A DNA stretch of 64,000 nucleotides, taken from contig JAUXUK010000079.1 of NCBI GenBank assembly GCA_030680805.1, positions 1 to 64,000 of the forward strand, read 5' to 3'. How positions within the stretch are numbered: the stretch's first letter is position 1; each line of letters starts with the position of its first letter. This document shows, piece after piece, positions 44,044 through 55,918 of the stretch. The notes below the pieces were generated by a model, which worked only from the letters and a program-made list of their open reading frames with translations, was not told where the DNA came from and ran no database searches. Origin of the DNA: Sulfuritalea sp. GTDB lineage: Bacteria; Pseudomonadota; Gammaproteobacteria; Burkholderiales; Rhodocyclaceae. The translations under genes were made by a program, and so were the position numbers.

Positions 44044-46833
44044 TTAGCCGCTGTTGCGCAGACCGGCGGCGACGCCGTTGATGGTCAGGTGGATTCCCCG
44101 CTTCACCGTATCGTCCGCGGCGCCGGCGCGATGCCGGCGCAGCAACTCCACCTGCAAGTGGTTGAGCGGATCGAGATAGGGGAAGCGATTGCGAATCGAG
44201 CGCTTCAGCAAAGGGTTGTCGGCCAGTAGTTCGGTCCTGCCGGTGATCTCCAGCAGCGCCGCGATGGAAGCCTGCCACTCCTGCTTCACACGGGGAAAAA
44301 TGGCGTCGCGCAGGGCGTCATCCTTCACCAGCTGGGCGTAGCGTTCGGCGATCGCGATGTCGCTCTTTGCCAGCACCATGTCCATGTTGGACAGCAGGGT
44401 GCGGAAGAAGCCCCACTCGCGATTCATTTCCGCCAGCAAGGCCATGCCCGCTTCGCCCCGTTCCGTCTTCCAGGCGGCCACCGCGGCGCCGAAGCCGAAC
44501 CACCCCGGCAACATCAGCCGACACTGCGCCCACGAGAACACCCAGGGAATGGCCCGCAGGTCTTCGATCGCCGTGGTCTTCTTGCGCGAGGCCGGGCGGC
44601 TGCCGATGTTGAGCGCGGCGATTTCCGAAATCACCGTGGACTCCCAGAAATAACGTTCGAAGCCTGGCGTGTCATAGACCATGCCGCGATAGGCCTTGAA
44701 GGCGAATGCCGAAAGCGCCTCCATCGCGGCGAGGAACTCCGGTCGCGGATTGTCATGCTGATGCGGCAGCAAGGTCGCCTCCAGCGTCGCCGCCGCAAGA
44801 ATTTCCAGATTGCGCCGGCCCAGTTCGGGATTGGCATATTTCGAGGCGATGACTTCGCCCTGCTCGGTAATCCGGATCTGTCCTTGCACGGCTCCCTGCG
44901 GCTGGGCGAGGATGGCCTGATAGCTGGGGCCGCCGCCGCGACCAACCGAACCGCCGCGGCCATGGAACAGCCGCAGTGTGATGCCGTGCCGGGCAAAAAC
45001 CTCGGTCAATTTGATTTCGGCACGATACAGCGACCAGCCGGAGGTGAGAAAGCCGCCATCCTTGTTGCTGTCCGAATAGCCGAGCATGACTTCCTGCAGC
45101 GCCTTGCGGCTGGCCAGCAGTCGGCTGTAGACCGGCAGTCCGAGCAGGCGATGCATTATGGCTTCCGCGTTTTCGAGGTCGCCGATGGTTTCGAACAAGG
45201 GCACGATGTTGACGTCCAGTGCGCTTTCCAGCGGACGCAGCAAGCCGACCTCCTTCAGCAGGACGGCGAGTTCGAGGATGTCCGAGACGCCGTCGGTCTT
45301 GGAAATGATCACGTTCTGAATCGCGTTCTTGCCGAAGCGCTGGTGAATCGAACGCGCGGCGTGAAAGATCGCCAGTTCGCCGCGCGTCTCTTCCGAATAG
45401 TTGACGCCGGGCGCGGAGAGTGGCCGCGGTGTCGCGAGTTCCTCCTGCAGCAAGCCGATGCGCGCCTCTTCATCGAGACTCAGATAGTCGATGCCCGGTC
45501 GGGCGACAGCCAGCAACTCGGCGACAGTGCGCGCGTGCACCTCCGAGTTCTGGCGCAAATCCAGCGGCGCCAGGTGAAAGCCGAAGATCGACACGGCGCG
45601 CCGCAGGCGTCGCAAGCGGCCGCGCGCCAGCAGCCGCGAATTGTTGGCGATCAGCGAGCCATGCAGGATGTCGAGGTCGGCGGCCAAGTCATTGGCGGAG
45701 GAATAGGGCGCCGCTTCGCCCAGGGCGTGGCGCGGTGCTTCCAGTCCGTCGAGTACGCGCGCGGTGGCAGACAGGCGCGCATACATGCCGGCGATGGCGC
45801 GGCGGTAGGGCTCATCATCGCGATGCGGGCTGTGATCTGGCGAGCTCGCGGCCAGCGCCTGCAGTTCGTCCGAAATTTTTACCAGAACGGAAGTGGGTGA
45901 CAGGTCGGCGCCCAGATTGTGCAGTTGGTCGAGCAGGTAGGCGAGCGCCTTGCGGCTTTGCGCGCGCATGGCACTCTCGAGAATCTCCGCCGTGACGAAG
46001 GGATTGCCGTCGCGGTCGCCCCCTATCCACGAGCCGGGGTAAAGAAAGGGCTTGAGCTCTTCGCCCGGCCAATCCGCAACCTGCTTCGTCAGATGGTCTT
46101 CCAGCGCGTTATAGAGGTGCGGCAATTCGCGCAAGAAAGTCGTGTCATAAAAGGAAAGGGCATTCGCCACCTCGTCCATCACCGAGAGCTTGGCCCGGCG
46201 CAGCATCCGCGTCTGCCACAGCGTCAGTACCGCGCGCCGGATCGCCTCCTCGTGCACTTCGCGTTCCTCGGGTGTCAGATCGGTGCGATCACGTTCATCC
46301 AGCAGTCGGGCGATTTTCCACTGGCAGTCGAGAATGCTCTTGCGCTGCACTTCGGTCGGGTGCGCCGTGAGTACGGGACACACCTCGGCGCCGGCGAAGA
46401 AACGTGACAATCCATCGCTGCCGATGCCGGCCTCGGTCGCGCGCTGCACGGCATGCGCGAGACTCCCCTCGCGCGGCTTCGATCCGGCCAGGGCATGAGC
46501 GCGGGCGCGGCGGATGTGATGCTGGTCCTCGGCGATATTGGCGAGGTGCGAAAAATAGCTGAAGGCCCGTGCGACCAGCGTGGTGCGGTTGTTGGGCAAC
46601 TCGGCGAAGATCGATTCCAGACCCTGCCGGGCCGCGGGATCGTCGTCGCGGTGAAAGCGGATTGCCAACTGCCGGATGCGTTCGACCGTGTCAAAGGACT
46701 CGGCGCCTTCCTGATCGCGCAGGGTATCGCCGAGCAGTCGCCCCAGCAGTCGAATGTCATCGCGCAGCGGCGCGTCCTTCTCAGCGGATTCGGTCATCGG
46801 GGAAGCCTGCCTGTCGTTGTGTGCTGAATTCAT
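44044..46833 (-). CDS. ppc: Phosphoenolpyruvate carboxylase
   Basis: The 929-residue anaplerotic enzyme makes oxaloacetate from PEP and bicarbonate. The catalytic His motif [16 protein letters not shown], the second motif [18 protein letters not shown], the [12 protein letters not shown] loop and the C-terminal Asn-Gly ([12 protein letters not shown]) are intact. There are two adjacent ATG codons at 46836 and 46833; the second has AAAGG at better spacing. Start choice affects only a few non-conserved residues. The divergent neighbour is hemC with 176 bp between. Confidence 0.96.
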   Translation of the reverse strand: MNSAHNDRQASPMTESAEKDAPLRDDIRLLGRLLGDTLRDQEGAESFDTVERIRQLAIRFHRDDDPAARQGLESIFAELPNNRTTLVARAFSYFSHLANIAEDQHHIRRARAHALAGSKPREGSLAHAVQRATEAGIGSDGLSRFFAGAEVCPVLTAHPTEVQRKSILDCQWKIARLLDERDRTDLTPEEREVHEEAIRRAVLTLWQTRMLRRAKLSVMDEVANALSFYDTTFLRELPHLYNALEDHLTKQVADWPGEELKPFLYPGSWIGGDRDGNPFVTAEILESAMRAQSRKALAYLLDQLHNLGADLSPTSVLVKISDELQALAASSPDHSPHRDDEPYRRAIAGMYARLSATARVLDGLEAPRHALGEAAPYSSANDLAADLDILHGSLIANNSRLLARGRLRRLRRAVSIFGFHLAPLDLRQNSEVHARTVAELLAVARPGIDYLSLDEEARIGLLQEELATPRPLSAPGVNYSEETRGELAIFHAARSIHQRFGKNAIQNVIISKTDGVSDILELAVLLKEVGLLRPLESALDVNIVPLFETIGDLENAEAIMHRLLGLPVYSRLLASRKALQEVMLGYSDSNKDGGFLTSGWSLYRAEIKLTEVFARHGITLRLFHGRGGSVGRGGGPSYQAILAQPQGAVQGQIRITEQGEVIASKYANPELGRRNLEILAAATLEATLLPHQHDNPRPEFLAAMEALSAFAFKAYRGMVYDTPGFERYFWESTVISEIAALNIGSRPASRKKTTAIEDLRAIPWVFSWAQCRLMLPGWFGFGAAVAAWKTERGEAGMALLAEMNREWGFFRTLLSNMDMVLAKSDIAIAERYAQLVKDDALRDAIFPRVKQEWQASIAALLEITGRTELLADNPLLKRSIRNRFPYLDPLNHLQVELLRRHRAGAADDTVKRGIHLTINGVAAGLRNSG

Positions 46834-47009
46834 CATTGCCTTTGTTCGTCGTATTTGGAAAAGTCGGCGCTGGCGGGGCGGCGCTTCCAGCGGCTGCAAT
46901 GGCAGGCGCACTCAGCCGCCATGCTAAAATCACCCGCAAAATCCAGCGATCAGCCGTAGCGTCCGCTTGCCAGTTTTCCGCCGATTCACAACCCCTTCCA
47001 GTGAGCACC

Positions 47010-47948
47010 ATGTCCCCAGTTTCTGCCCCCGAGCGCATCGTCATCGCCACCCGCGAATCCCGCCTGGCATTGTGGCAGGCCGAGCATGTGCGCAGCCTTT
47101 TACAGCAATTGTATCCGGCTTGCCGTGTCGAGTTGCTCGGCATGACCACGCGCGGCGACCAGATTCTTGACCGGCCCCTGTCCAAGGTGGGCGGCAAGGG
47201 ATTGTTCGTCAAGGAGCTGGAGGCCGCCCTGCTCGACGGTTCCGCCGATCTCGCCGTGCATTCGATGAAGGATGTACCGATGCAGATGGAGCCGGAGTTT
47301 TCCCTGGTCGCCATCGGCCCGCGCGAAGTGCCGCTCGATGCGCTGGTGTCGAGCAAGTACGCCAGCCTGGCGGACATGCCGCCGGGGGCCGTGGTCGGCA
47401 CCTCCAGCCTGCGCCGCGAATCCCAGCTGCACGCGCGTTATCCGTATCTTGCGGTCACCCCCCTGCGCGGCAACCTCGACACCCGCTTGCGCAAGCTCGA
47501 CGAAGGCCAGTTCGATGCCATCATTCTCGCGGCCGCCGGCCTCAAGCGCCTCGGTCTGGGTGAGCGCATCCGTGCCGTGCTGCCCGCCGAGGATTCATTG
47601 CCCGCCGCCGGTCAGGGCGCGCTGGGAATCGAAGCGCTGGCCTCGCGCCCCGACGTCGCGGCCTGGGTCTCGCCGCTGAACGATGTCGCCACCGCCGCCT
47701 GCGTGCGCGCCGAGCGTGCTGTGTCGCGGGCGCTGGCAGGCAGCTGCGAGGTCCCGCTGGGCGCGTATGCCGAAATGCGGGCGGGCAGTGTTCATCTGCG
47801 CGGCTTTGTCGCCTCGCCCGACGGCACGCGCATGGCCCATGCCGAATTGACAGGCAGCGCTGCCGACCCTGAAGCGCTCGGCTTGCAGCTGGCTGCCGCG
47901 TTGCGCGCGCAAGGCGCTGCCGAAATCCTCGCCTCGCTCGGAAGCTGA
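47010..47948 (+). CDS. hemC: Hydroxymethylbilane synthase (porphobilinogen deaminase)
   Basis: The 312-residue enzyme condenses four porphobilinogens to hydroxymethylbilane. Landmarks are [19 protein letters not shown], the [12 protein letters not shown] loop, [20 protein letters not shown] and the dipyrromethane-binding cysteine in [14 protein letters not shown]. The start is the ATG at 47010; a GTG three codons earlier is possible. It is the first gene of hemCDXY, a classical tetrapyrrole operon of Betaproteobacteria and Pseudomonas. Confidence 0.97.
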   Translation: MSPVSAPERIVIATRESRLALWQAEHVRSLLQQLYPACRVELLGMTTRGDQILDRPLSKVGGKGLFVKELEAALLDGSADLAVHSMKDVPMQMEPEFSLVAIGPREVPLDALVSSKYASLADMPPGAVVGTSSLRRESQLHARYPYLAVTPLRGNLDTRLRKLDEGQFDAIILAAAGLKRLGLGERIRAVLPAEDSLPAAGQGALGIEALASRPDVAAWVSPLNDVATAACVRAERAVSRALAGSCEVPLGAYAEMRAGSVHLRGFVASPDGTRMAHAELTGSAADPEALGLQLAAALRAQGAAEILASLGS

Positions 47949-47950
47949 CA

Positions 47951-48733
47951 GTGTCGCTGGCCGGCCGCCATGTCGTGGTAACGCGCCCGGCCGGGCAGGC
48001 GGCGCATTTCGCCACCGCATTGACCGAGGCCGGCGCGATACCGGTGCTCTATCCGGTGCTCGAAATCCGCGACATCGAAGACACGGCCCCCGTGCTCGAC
48101 GTCGCGATCCGTCTCGACAGCTTCGACCTTGCTGTGTTTGTCAGCCCCAATGCCATTGAAAAGGCGCTGGCCCTGATCCTGCCGCGCCGTTCGTGGCCCG
48201 CCGCCTTGCGTGTGGCGGCGCTGGGCAAGAGCAGCGAGCGCGAATTGGTGCGCAACGGGATTCATGACGTGATATCGCCCGCCTTGCGTTTTGATTCCGA
48301 GGCCTTGCTCGAACTGCCGGAGCTGACCGACGTGCGAGGCAAGCGCGTCATCATTTTTCGCGGTGACGGCGGCCGCGAGGTGCTGGGCAATACACTCAAG
48401 TCGCGCGGTGCCGCCATCGAATACGTCACCTGTTACCGCCGCACGCGCCCGCAGCTCGACCCCGCGCCCCTGCTCAAACTGTGGGAAGTCGGTCAATTGG
48501 ATGCCGTGACGCTGACCAGCAGCGAAGGCCTGCGCAACTTTTTCGACATGCTGGGGCGCCTCGGTCAGGCCTGGTTGAAGAAGACCCCGGCCTTCGTGCC
48601 GCATGCCCGCATTGCCGAGCAGGCGCAGGCCCTCGGTTTGACCAAAGTGATCGCGACCGAACCCGGTGACGACGGACTGATGGCCGCTCTCATGCAATAC
48701 TTCGCTTCTCATGGAAACTCCCGCTCAAACTGA
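47951..48733 (+). CDS. hemD: Uroporphyrinogen-III synthase
   Basis: The 260-residue two-lobed HemD protein cyclises hydroxymethylbilane to uroporphyrinogen III. Sequence conservation in this family is low; the recognisable parts are VVVTRPAGQAAHFATALTEAG, FVSPNAIEKAL, VRGKRVIIFRGDGGREVL and VTLTSSEGLRNFF. Translation begins at a GTG 2 bp after hemC. The 3' end overlaps hemX by 23 bp, as often seen. Confidence 0.94.
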   Translation: MSLAGRHVVVTRPAGQAAHFATALTEAGAIPVLYPVLEIRDIEDTAPVLDVAIRLDSFDLAVFVSPNAIEKALALILPRRSWPAALRVAALGKSSERELVRNGIHDVISPALRFDSEALLELPELTDVRGKRVIIFRGDGGREVLGNTLKSRGAAIEYVTCYRRTRPQLDPAPLLKLWEVGQLDAVTLTSSEGLRNFFDMLGRLGQAWLKKTPAFVPHARIAEQAQALGLTKVIATEPGDDGLMAALMQYFASHGNSRSN

Positions 48734-49766
48734 ATCAGCGCCTGCCACCAGCCGGTGGCGGGACACATTGCGCCGGCCGACGGTGCGAATTGTTGCTGTC
48801 GCCATGGCGCTCCTCGTCGCGCAGTGGGTCGACACCCGCATGCAGGTCGCCAGCCTGCAGCAGGAACTCGCGCGGCGCCTGAGTGATGGTGATTCCGTGG
48901 CCAAGGAAGGCCGCGCGCTGGCCCGGCAGAGCCAGGAAGCGTTGGCTACCTTGCAGGGCAAGGTGGGTGTGCTCGAAGCCAGGCTGGCCGAAACGCAGAG
49001 CCAGGCCGTCGCGCTGGAGGCCATGTATCAGGAACTCTCCAGTACGCGCGACGAACGCGTGCTGGCCGAAGTTGAGCAAGCCGTGGTGATCGCCATGCAG
49101 CAGTTGCAATTCGCCGGCAATGTAGAAGCCGCGCTGATCGCGCTGCAAGGTGCCGACGCCCGTCTTGCGCGTTCCGTCCAGCCGCAGTTCCTGCCTGTCA
49201 GGAAACTCATCGCGCGCGACATCGAACGTCTCAAGGGAACGCCCGGGGCTAATTTCAGCGGTTTGTCGCTGAAGATCGAAAGCGTGGTGGCCGCCGTCGA
49301 CAGCCTGCCGCTGGCCTATGAGCAACGGCCCAAGGCCGACGCGGCAAAGCCGGTATCTGCGCCGAAGCCCGCGAGCGCCGACTACTGGCGCGAGCTGGGC
49401 AGCGACCTGTGGCGCGAATTGCGGCAACTGGTGCGCATTGAGCGCATCGACCAGGGCGATCCCGCGCTGCTGTCGCCCAACCAGAGTTTCTTCCTGCGCG
49501 AGAACCTCAAGCTGCGCCTGCTCAATGCCCGTTTGGCATTGTTGCAGCGTGACGGCAAGGTCTTTCACGAAGAAATCCGCCAGTCGCGCGAGCAACTCGA
49601 GCGCTACTTCGATGCCCGCGCGAAACCGGTGCAGGCCGCCCAGTCGACCCTGAAGGTACTGGCCACGACCGACGTCAGCTTCGATCTGCCGGGTCTGGCG
49701 GAAACCCTCACCGCGCTGCGCAACCTGAAGTTCGCACGCGAGCGGGGCGCGGGCACTGCCCGTTAG
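48711..49766 (+). CDS. hemX: HemX-like membrane protein of the hem operon
   Basis: The 351-residue protein has one N-terminal transmembrane helix (about 25-42) and a long periplasmic part with coiled coil (about 43-115). It contains the HemX core with the typical DYWRELGSDLWRELRQLVRIERID segment. It is annotated in many genomes as uroporphyrin-III C-methyltransferase, but lacks any SAM-binding or methyltransferase motif. Its role in heme synthesis is unproven. It sits between hemD and hemY. Confidence 0.9.
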   Translation: METPAQTESAPATSRWRDTLRRPTVRIVAVAMALLVAQWVDTRMQVASLQQELARRLSDGDSVAKEGRALARQSQEALATLQGKVGVLEARLAETQSQAVALEAMYQELSSTRDERVLAEVEQAVVIAMQQLQFAGNVEAALIALQGADARLARSVQPQFLPVRKLIARDIERLKGTPGANFSGLSLKIESVVAAVDSLPLAYEQRPKADAAKPVSAPKPASADYWRELGSDLWRELRQLVRIERIDQGDPALLSPNQSFFLRENLKLRLLNARLALLQRDGKVFHEEIRQSREQLERYFDARAKPVQAAQSTLKVLATTDVSFDLPGLAETLTALRNLKFARERGAGTAR

Positions 49767-49774
49767 GTATCGCG

Positions 49775-50959
49775 ATGCGCGCCGTGTTCTGGTTGCTGAT
49801 TCTCGCCGCGCTGGCGGTGGGGCTGGCTTTGGCCGCGCGCTACAACGAGGGCTACGTGTTGCTGGTGCTGCCGCCCTGGCGCGCGGAGGTTTCGCTCAAC
49901 CTGTTCCTGATGGCGTGTACCGCGGGCTTCTTCATGATCTACATGATGGCACGCGTTGTCAGCCATACCCTCGGACTGCCGCGCGCCGTGGCGCAATTCC
50001 GCCGGCGGCGACAGGAGGAAAAGGCGGCGGTCGCCCTGCGCGATGCCTGGCGGCTGCTGCAGGAGGGGCGCTACGGACACGCCATGCGCTGTGCCGAAAA
50101 GGCCCGACCCGATCACGCGGGTGCCGGCATGCTGGCACTGGCCGGGTGGCGCGCCGCGCACGCGCTGCGCGACGCCGAGCGAACGGCAGAGTGGGCGGCG
50201 CGTGTACGAGAGCACGACGGCGCCGGACTGCAAGCGGCGCGCCTGATGACCGAAGCCGAGTTCGCCCTCGAAGAACGCCGCTTCGAGGACGCGCACGATG
50301 CCCTGCAACAGCTCGCCATGCGTGAGGGGCGGCATATCGCCGCTCTGCGCCTCAGCCTGCGCGCCGAGCAGGGGCTGGGCAACTGGCGCGAAGTGGCGCG
50401 CCTGGTGCGTCAGCTCGAAAAGCACAAGGCGCTGACCGCCGAACAGGCGGCGCCGATTCGCAGCCGTGCCGTGCGCGAAGCGCTGCGCAGCCTGCGCGAC
50501 GATCCGGCAGGGCTGATGCGCTACTGGCGCGAACTGGATGACGCCGACCGCGCCGAACCCGCGCTGGCCCTGGAAACCGCGCGCGCATTGGCAACAGCGG
50601 GCGATTGCCGCGAAGCCCAGCGCGTGATCGAAGACGCGCTCGATGAACGCTGGGATGCCAGCCTGGTTCTGGCCTACGGCGAGTGCGGCCGGCCTGGCGA
50701 ACCCGCCGGCGATGTCCTCGGACGCATCGCGCAAGCCGAGAAATGGCTGCAGCGCATGCCGCGCGACGGCGCCCTGTTGCTCACGCTGGGCCGGCTCTGC
50801 CGCCAGCAGAAACTATGGGGCAAGGCGCGCAGCTATCTCGAAGCCGCGCTGGCCATCGCGCCATCGCGCGCCGCCCATGTCGAACTCGCGCAGTTGCTTG
50901 ACCAGCTCGAAGAGTCGGCGCTGGCGATACGGCACTATCGCGCTGCGGCGGTGCTTTAG
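49775..50959 (+). CDS. hemY: HemY-like TPR membrane protein
   Basis: The 394-residue protein has two N-terminal transmembrane helices (about 3-22 and 41-62; HemY_N domain) and a tetratricopeptide-rich C-terminal part (about 90-390). This is the proteobacterial HemY of the hem operon, not the oxygen-dependent protoporphyrinogen oxidase also called HemY in Bacillus. The function is unknown. It ends 6 bp before the stop of the convergent hemF. Confidence 0.92.
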   Translation: MRAVFWLLILAALAVGLALAARYNEGYVLLVLPPWRAEVSLNLFLMACTAGFFMIYMMARVVSHTLGLPRAVAQFRRRRQEEKAAVALRDAWRLLQEGRYGHAMRCAEKARPDHAGAGMLALAGWRAAHALRDAERTAEWAARVREHDGAGLQAARLMTEAEFALEERRFEDAHDALQQLAMREGRHIAALRLSLRAEQGLGNWREVARLVRQLEKHKALTAEQAAPIRSRAVREALRSLRDDPAGLMRYWRELDDADRAEPALALETARALATAGDCREAQRVIEDALDERWDASLVLAYGECGRPGEPAGDVLGRIAQAEKWLQRMPRDGALLLTLGRLCRQQKLWGKARSYLEAALAIAPSRAAHVELAQLLDQLEESALAIRHYRAAAVL

Positions 50960-50965
50960 CGCGTC

Positions 50966-51862
50966 CTAAACCCAGTCGCGTGGCGGCAGGAAGTCGGTGT
51001 AGAGTTTTTCTTCTTCGCTGTCGGGCTCCGGTTTCCAGTCGTAGCGCCACTTGACGACGGGCGGCAGCGACATCAGGATGGATTCGGTGCGCCCGCCCGA
51101 TTGCAGGCCGAATAGCGTGCCGCGATCCCAGACCAGGTTGAACTCGACATAGCGTCCGCGCCGGTAGGCCTGGAAGTCGCGCTCACGCTCGCCATGGGCG
51201 ATGTCCTTGCGGCGCTGGATGATCGGCAGGTAGGCGGTGGTGAAATGGTCGCCGACGCTCTGCGTCAGGGCAAAGCAGTGCTCGAAATTTTCCTGATTGA
51301 GATCGTCGAAGAAGATGCCGCCGATGCCGCGCGCTTCGTTGCGATGCTTGAGGAAGAAGTAGCGGTCGCACCAGCCCTTGAAGTGATGGTAGGTCGCCAC
51401 CCCGAACGGCTCCAGCGCGGCATGACAGGTGCGATGGAAATGCTCGGCATCCTGTTCGAAGCCGTAGTAGGGCGTCAGGTCCATGCCGCCGCCGAACCAC
51501 CAGACCGGCTCCTCGCCGTCCTTTTCGGCGACGAAGAAACGTACGTTCATGTGCGAGGTCGGGCAGTAGGGGTTGCGCGGATGCAGTACCAGCGAGACGC
51601 CCATCGCCTGCCAGCGGCGGCCCGCGAGTTCGGGACGATGCGCGGTGGCCGAGACAGGCATCTGCTCGCCCAGGACGTGCGAGAAGTTGACGCCACCGCG
51701 CTCGAACACCTTGCCGTCTTCGATCAGTCGGGAAATCCCGCCGCCACCTTGCGGCCGGTCCCAGGCGTCACGCAGGAAGGGAGCGCCCTCAACGGCTTCG
51801 AGTTCGCCGACGATGCGGTCCTGCAGACCGGTGAAATAGTCGCGGACCGAAGCGATATCCAT
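50966..51862 (-). CDS. hemF: Oxygen-dependent coproporphyrinogen-III oxidase
   Basis: The 298-residue cytoplasmic enzyme converts coproporphyrinogen III to protoporphyrinogen IX with O2. The signature region [18 protein letters not shown] and [26 protein letters not shown] are complete, with [23 protein letters not shown] near the C-terminus. It indicates an oxygen-respiring lifestyle alongside the anaerobic-type molybdoenzyme. The ATG at 51862 overlaps the purE stop (TGATG). It is cotranscribed with folD-purE and convergent to hemCDXY. Confidence 0.97.
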   Translation of the reverse strand: MDIASVRDYFTGLQDRIVGELEAVEGAPFLRDAWDRPQGGGGISRLIEDGKVFERGGVNFSHVLGEQMPVSATAHRPELAGRRWQAMGVSLVLHPRNPYCPTSHMNVRFFVAEKDGEEPVWWFGGGMDLTPYYGFEQDAEHFHRTCHAALEPFGVATYHHFKGWCDRYFFLKHRNEARGIGGIFFDDLNQENFEHCFALTQSVGDHFTTAYLPIIQRRKDIAHGERERDFQAYRRGRYVEFNLVWDRGTLFGLQSGGRTESILMSLPPVVKWRYDWKPEPDSEEEKLYTDFLPPRDWV

Positions 51863-52358
51863 CAGAGCTCGGGCAGTTTCATCGCCAGCACCTTCTCGCT
51901 CTGGCGCGAGCGGAAGTCTTCGAGCTTCTGCGCCAGCGCGCGGCCGTAGTCGTCGTTCGCCGTGGCGATGATGGCGATCGCGGTGAGCGCTGCATTGGCC
52001 GCGCCGGCTTCGCCGATGGCGAAGGTGGCGACCGGAATGCCCTTTGGCATCTGCACGATGGAAAGCAGCGAATCGAGGCCATTGAGGTGTTTGGACGGCA
52101 CCGGCACGCCCAGCACCGGGACGATGGTTTTCGACGCCAGCATGCCCGGCAGATGCGCCGCGCCGCCGGCGCCGGCGATGATGGCGCGCAGGTCGCGTTC
52201 CTGGGCCATGGCGGCGTAGTCGAACAGCAGGTCCGGCGTGCGATGCGCCGAGACTACCTTGGCTTCGAAGGGCACGCCGAATTCCTTCAGCATCTGCGCC
52301 GCCGCCTGCATTACTGGCCAATCCGAATCCGAGCCCATGACAATGCCGACCAGTGGTT

Positions 52359-52362
<4 letters not shown>
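51862..52362 (-). CDS. purE: N5-carboxyaminoimidazole ribonucleotide mutase
   Basis: The 166-residue class I PurE has the signature [30 protein letters not shown] with the catalytic His, and [13 protein letters not shown]. It converts N5-CAIR to CAIR in purine synthesis; purK is not in the window. The ATG at 52362 overlaps the folD stop (ATGA) with GAGAGG upstream; a GTG three codons earlier is an alternative. It stands in a folD-purE-hemF run. Confidence 0.96.
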
Positions 52363-53210
<848 letters not shown>

Positions 53211-53233
53211 GGTGTGTTCCGTACGCAGTGAAT

Positions 53234-53848
53234 TCAGGCGGGAGCGAGTTGTTTGGCGACGGCTTCGCGTCCCGCTGCAAACGCGCGGCGATTGGCGTCG
53301 ACCACTTGTTCGCCCTTGCGCGCAAAACGCTTGACGATGCAGGCCAGCAGCACGTCCGGCGCAAACGGCAGGTAGTCGGCAATGGCGCCGAGCATGACCG
53401 TATTGCCAAGTCTGACTTCACCCAGGTCGCGGGCGATGGACATGGCATCGAAGGAGACCACGCGGTGGCCGGCCGCGCGCATCTGCCCGGTCGGATCTAC
53501 GGGGTAATCGAAGAGGCCGAGTTCGACCACGGGCGGCACCAGCTTGGCGTTATTAACCAAAGCCAGACCATCGGGGCGCAGATAGTGCGACCAGCGCAAG
53601 GCCTCGGCGCCTTCGAAGCCGAGCAGCACTTGCACTGTGCCCGGCTCGATCTGCGGCGACAGCACCTTGCGGCCGAAACGCAGATGCGAGGTGACGACGC
53701 CCCCGCGTTGCGCCATGCCCGCCACTTCGGTTTTCTTGACGTCGTGGCCTTCGGCGATGGCGGCTTCGGCGAGGATCTCGGTGGCTGTCATGACACCCTG
53801 GCCGCCGATGCCGCAGACGAGGATGTTGGTGATGTCGTTCTGGCTCAT
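53234..53848 (-). CDS. iorB: Indolepyruvate oxidoreductase subunit beta
   Basis: The 204-residue gamma-type domain of 2-oxoacid:acceptor oxidoreductases begins [22 protein letters not shown], and [19 protein letters not shown] is the usual second motif. With IorA it oxidatively decarboxylates arylpyruvates to aryl-acetyl-CoA. The ATG at 53848 overlaps the iorA stop (ATGA); the longer frame inside iorA is a shadow. Confidence 0.94.
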   Translation of the reverse strand: MSQNDITNILVCGIGGQGVMTATEILAEAAIAEGHDVKKTEVAGMAQRGGVVTSHLRFGRKVLSPQIEPGTVQVLLGFEGAEALRWSHYLRPDGLALVNNAKLVPPVVELGLFDYPVDPTGQMRAAGHRVVSFDAMSIARDLGEVRLGNTVMLGAIADYLPFAPDVLLACIVKRFARKGEQVVDANRRAFAAGREAVAKQLAPA

Positions 53849-55749
53849 GATGCGTGCGAAGTCTTGACGATGTGGATCGGAATGTCGCGGCGCGGCACGT
53901 GCTGGATCGCATCGGGCGCGCAGGGCTGGACGCAGAGGCCGCAGCCGGTGCAGGCCTGGCTGTCGATAGTGACGAAGGCCAGGTCGACTTCCTTGCCCGA
54001 GGGTTTGATGACCTTGTCGCGATGCGTGACGTGAATGGCCGGGCAGCCGACTTCGACGCAGTTGCCGCACCCGGTGCACTTGTCCTCTTCGACGAGGTAG
54101 GGCCGGAAAGGCTTGAACTCGTCGGTCAGCACGCAGGGCCGGCGCGCGATGATGACCGAGGGACCTTCGATCTTGATTTCCTCGCGCACGGCCTTGAACA
54201 GCACCGGCAGTTCGTAGGGGTCGACCACCTGGATGCGCTCGTTGGGCACGCCCAGCGCCTCGACGATCTTGACCAGATCGACCTTTGGCGCCTCCTTGCC
54301 GTGGATGTCCTTGCCCGAGGCCGGCGTCGCCTGGCCGCCGGTCATGCCGGTGGTGTTGTTGTCGAGCAGCAGTACGGTGACGTTGCCGTGGTTGTAGGTG
54401 ATGTCGAGCAGGCCCTGCATGCCCATGTGCATGAAGGTCGAGTCGCCGATCACGGCGAGTATCCGCTTGTTCTTGTCGACCGCGCCGCGACCCTTGTCGA
54501 TGCCCAGCGCCACGCCCATCGTGGCGCCCATGCAGATCGTGGTGTCCAGCGCGTTCCACGGGTGGCCGGCGCCCAGCGTATAGCAGCCGATGTCGCCGGC
54601 GACGATGATGTTCTTGATCTGCGACAGCGTGTAGTACATGCCCATGTGCGGGCAGGAGGCACACAGCGTCGGCGGCCGCGGGAAGACTTTCATCGGCGCC
54701 GCGGCGGGTGCGGGCGGCGGGACGGCCTTGCCGAGCAGGCGATCCACTGCCGGCAGCAGCACCTGCGGCGACAGTTCGCCCAGGCTGGGCAGCACATCCT
54801 TGCCGTGGCAGGCGATGCCGGCTGCCTTGATTTCGGTTTCCAGCAGCTTCTCGGTTTCTTCGACCACGAGCAGCTTGTCGCACATCGCTGCCAAGGCGCG
54901 CATTTTTTCCGGCGGCCACGGGTGGGAGAAGCCCAGCTTCAGCACCGGTGCATTCGGGAAGGCTTCCTTGACGTGCATGTAGGCGGGACCCGAGGCGACG
55001 AAGCCAACGCTGCGATCCGTACCGGCTTCCAGCACATTGAGGGGCGATGCGTCGCTGACGCCGCGCAGGGTTTCGTCGCGCTGGTACAGACCGGGGATGC
55101 GCGCCTTGGCATGGGCCGGCACCATCACCCAGCGCTGCGGGTTCTTGACGAAGCCGGCCGGTTCGTGCGCCTCGCGCTCGCCGACGACGACCAGGCCCTT
55201 GACGTGGCAGATGCGCGTGGTGAGACGCAGCAGGACAGGCGTTTCATACTGTTCGGAGAGGCCGAAAGCAAATTTCGTCATCTCGTAGGCTTCCTGCGAA
55301 TCGGCCGGCTCCAGCACCGGAATGTGCGCAAAGCGGCCCCAGTAACGCGAGTCCTGTTCGTTCTGCGACGAGGACATGCCGACGTCGTCGGCCACGGCGA
55401 TCACCAGGCCGCCATAGGCGCCGGTGATGGTCATGGTCATCAGGCAGTCGCTGGCGACGTTGAGGCCGACGTGCTTCATGGCGCAGAAGGCCCGCGCGCC
55501 GGTCATCGAGGCGCCGAGCGCGACTTCCATCGAGACCTTCTCATTCACCGACCATTCGGCGTACAGGTCGGGATAGCGCGCCACGGATTCGATGATCTCG
55601 GTGGCCGGCGTGCCGGGGTAGGCGGCGGCGACGCGCACGCCGGATTCCCAGACGGCGCGGGCGACGGCTTCGTTGCCGGAAAGGAGGAGCCGGCTCGCGG
55701 CGGGAGGAGGTGCCAACGGGTTGCTCAACTGCGACATGACTGCGGCCAT
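53845..55749 (-). CDS. iorA: Indolepyruvate ferredoxin oxidoreductase subunit alpha
   Basis: The 634-residue subunit has the pyrimidine-binding domain of TPP first (GNEAVARAVWESGVRVAAAYPGTPATEI), then the TPP pyrophosphate-binding domain (GDIGCYTLG and GDSTFMHMG with NNTTGMTGGQ), and a C-terminal ferredoxin module with two clusters, CTGCGNCVEVGCP and CTGCGLCVQPC. The arrangement is that of IorA, used in aromatic amino acid or phenylacetate metabolism. It is an oxygen-sensitive enzyme class. It is the first gene of a two-gene operon, divergent from the sulP-type transporter. Confidence 0.95.
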   Translation of the reverse strand: MAAVMSQLSNPLAPPPAASRLLLSGNEAVARAVWESGVRVAAAYPGTPATEIIESVARYPDLYAEWSVNEKVSMEVALGASMTGARAFCAMKHVGLNVASDCLMTMTITGAYGGLVIAVADDVGMSSSQNEQDSRYWGRFAHIPVLEPADSQEAYEMTKFAFGLSEQYETPVLLRLTTRICHVKGLVVVGEREAHEPAGFVKNPQRWVMVPAHAKARIPGLYQRDETLRGVSDASPLNVLEAGTDRSVGFVASGPAYMHVKEAFPNAPVLKLGFSHPWPPEKMRALAAMCDKLLVVEETEKLLETEIKAAGIACHGKDVLPSLGELSPQVLLPAVDRLLGKAVPPPAPAAAPMKVFPRPPTLCASCPHMGMYYTLSQIKNIIVAGDIGCYTLGAGHPWNALDTTICMGATMGVALGIDKGRGAVDKNKRILAVIGDSTFMHMGMQGLLDITYNHGNVTVLLLDNNTTGMTGGQATPASGKDIHGKEAPKVDLVKIVEALGVPNERIQVVDPYELPVLFKAVREEIKIEGPSVIIARRPCVLTDEFKPFRPYLVEEDKCTGCGNCVEVGCPAIHVTHRDKVIKPSGKEVDLAFVTIDSQACTGCGLCVQPCAPDAIQHVPRRDIPIHIVKTSHAS

Positions 55750-55918
55750 GGTGTTCTCTCTGGCAAAGGAAAAAAGTTGACCTGCGCCCGGGGCGTCCCG
55801 TGCACGCAGGTCATCAACAGGTACAGCAGACGAATTATCCGGATTTGCGGGGGGGGCGTCCAGAGTGTCGGCTAATCACCCTACAATAGTCCGCAAAGAA
55901 CGGGGGAGGGCCGCCACC

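Noticed and set aside
49775-50959. HemY as protoporphyrinogen oxidase
   Set aside because: It has no FAD-binding motif. It is the TPR membrane protein of the same name.
53854-55875. Plus-strand frame of about 670 codons
   Set aside because: It is antisense to iorA, whose TPP and ferredoxin motifs are unmistakable.
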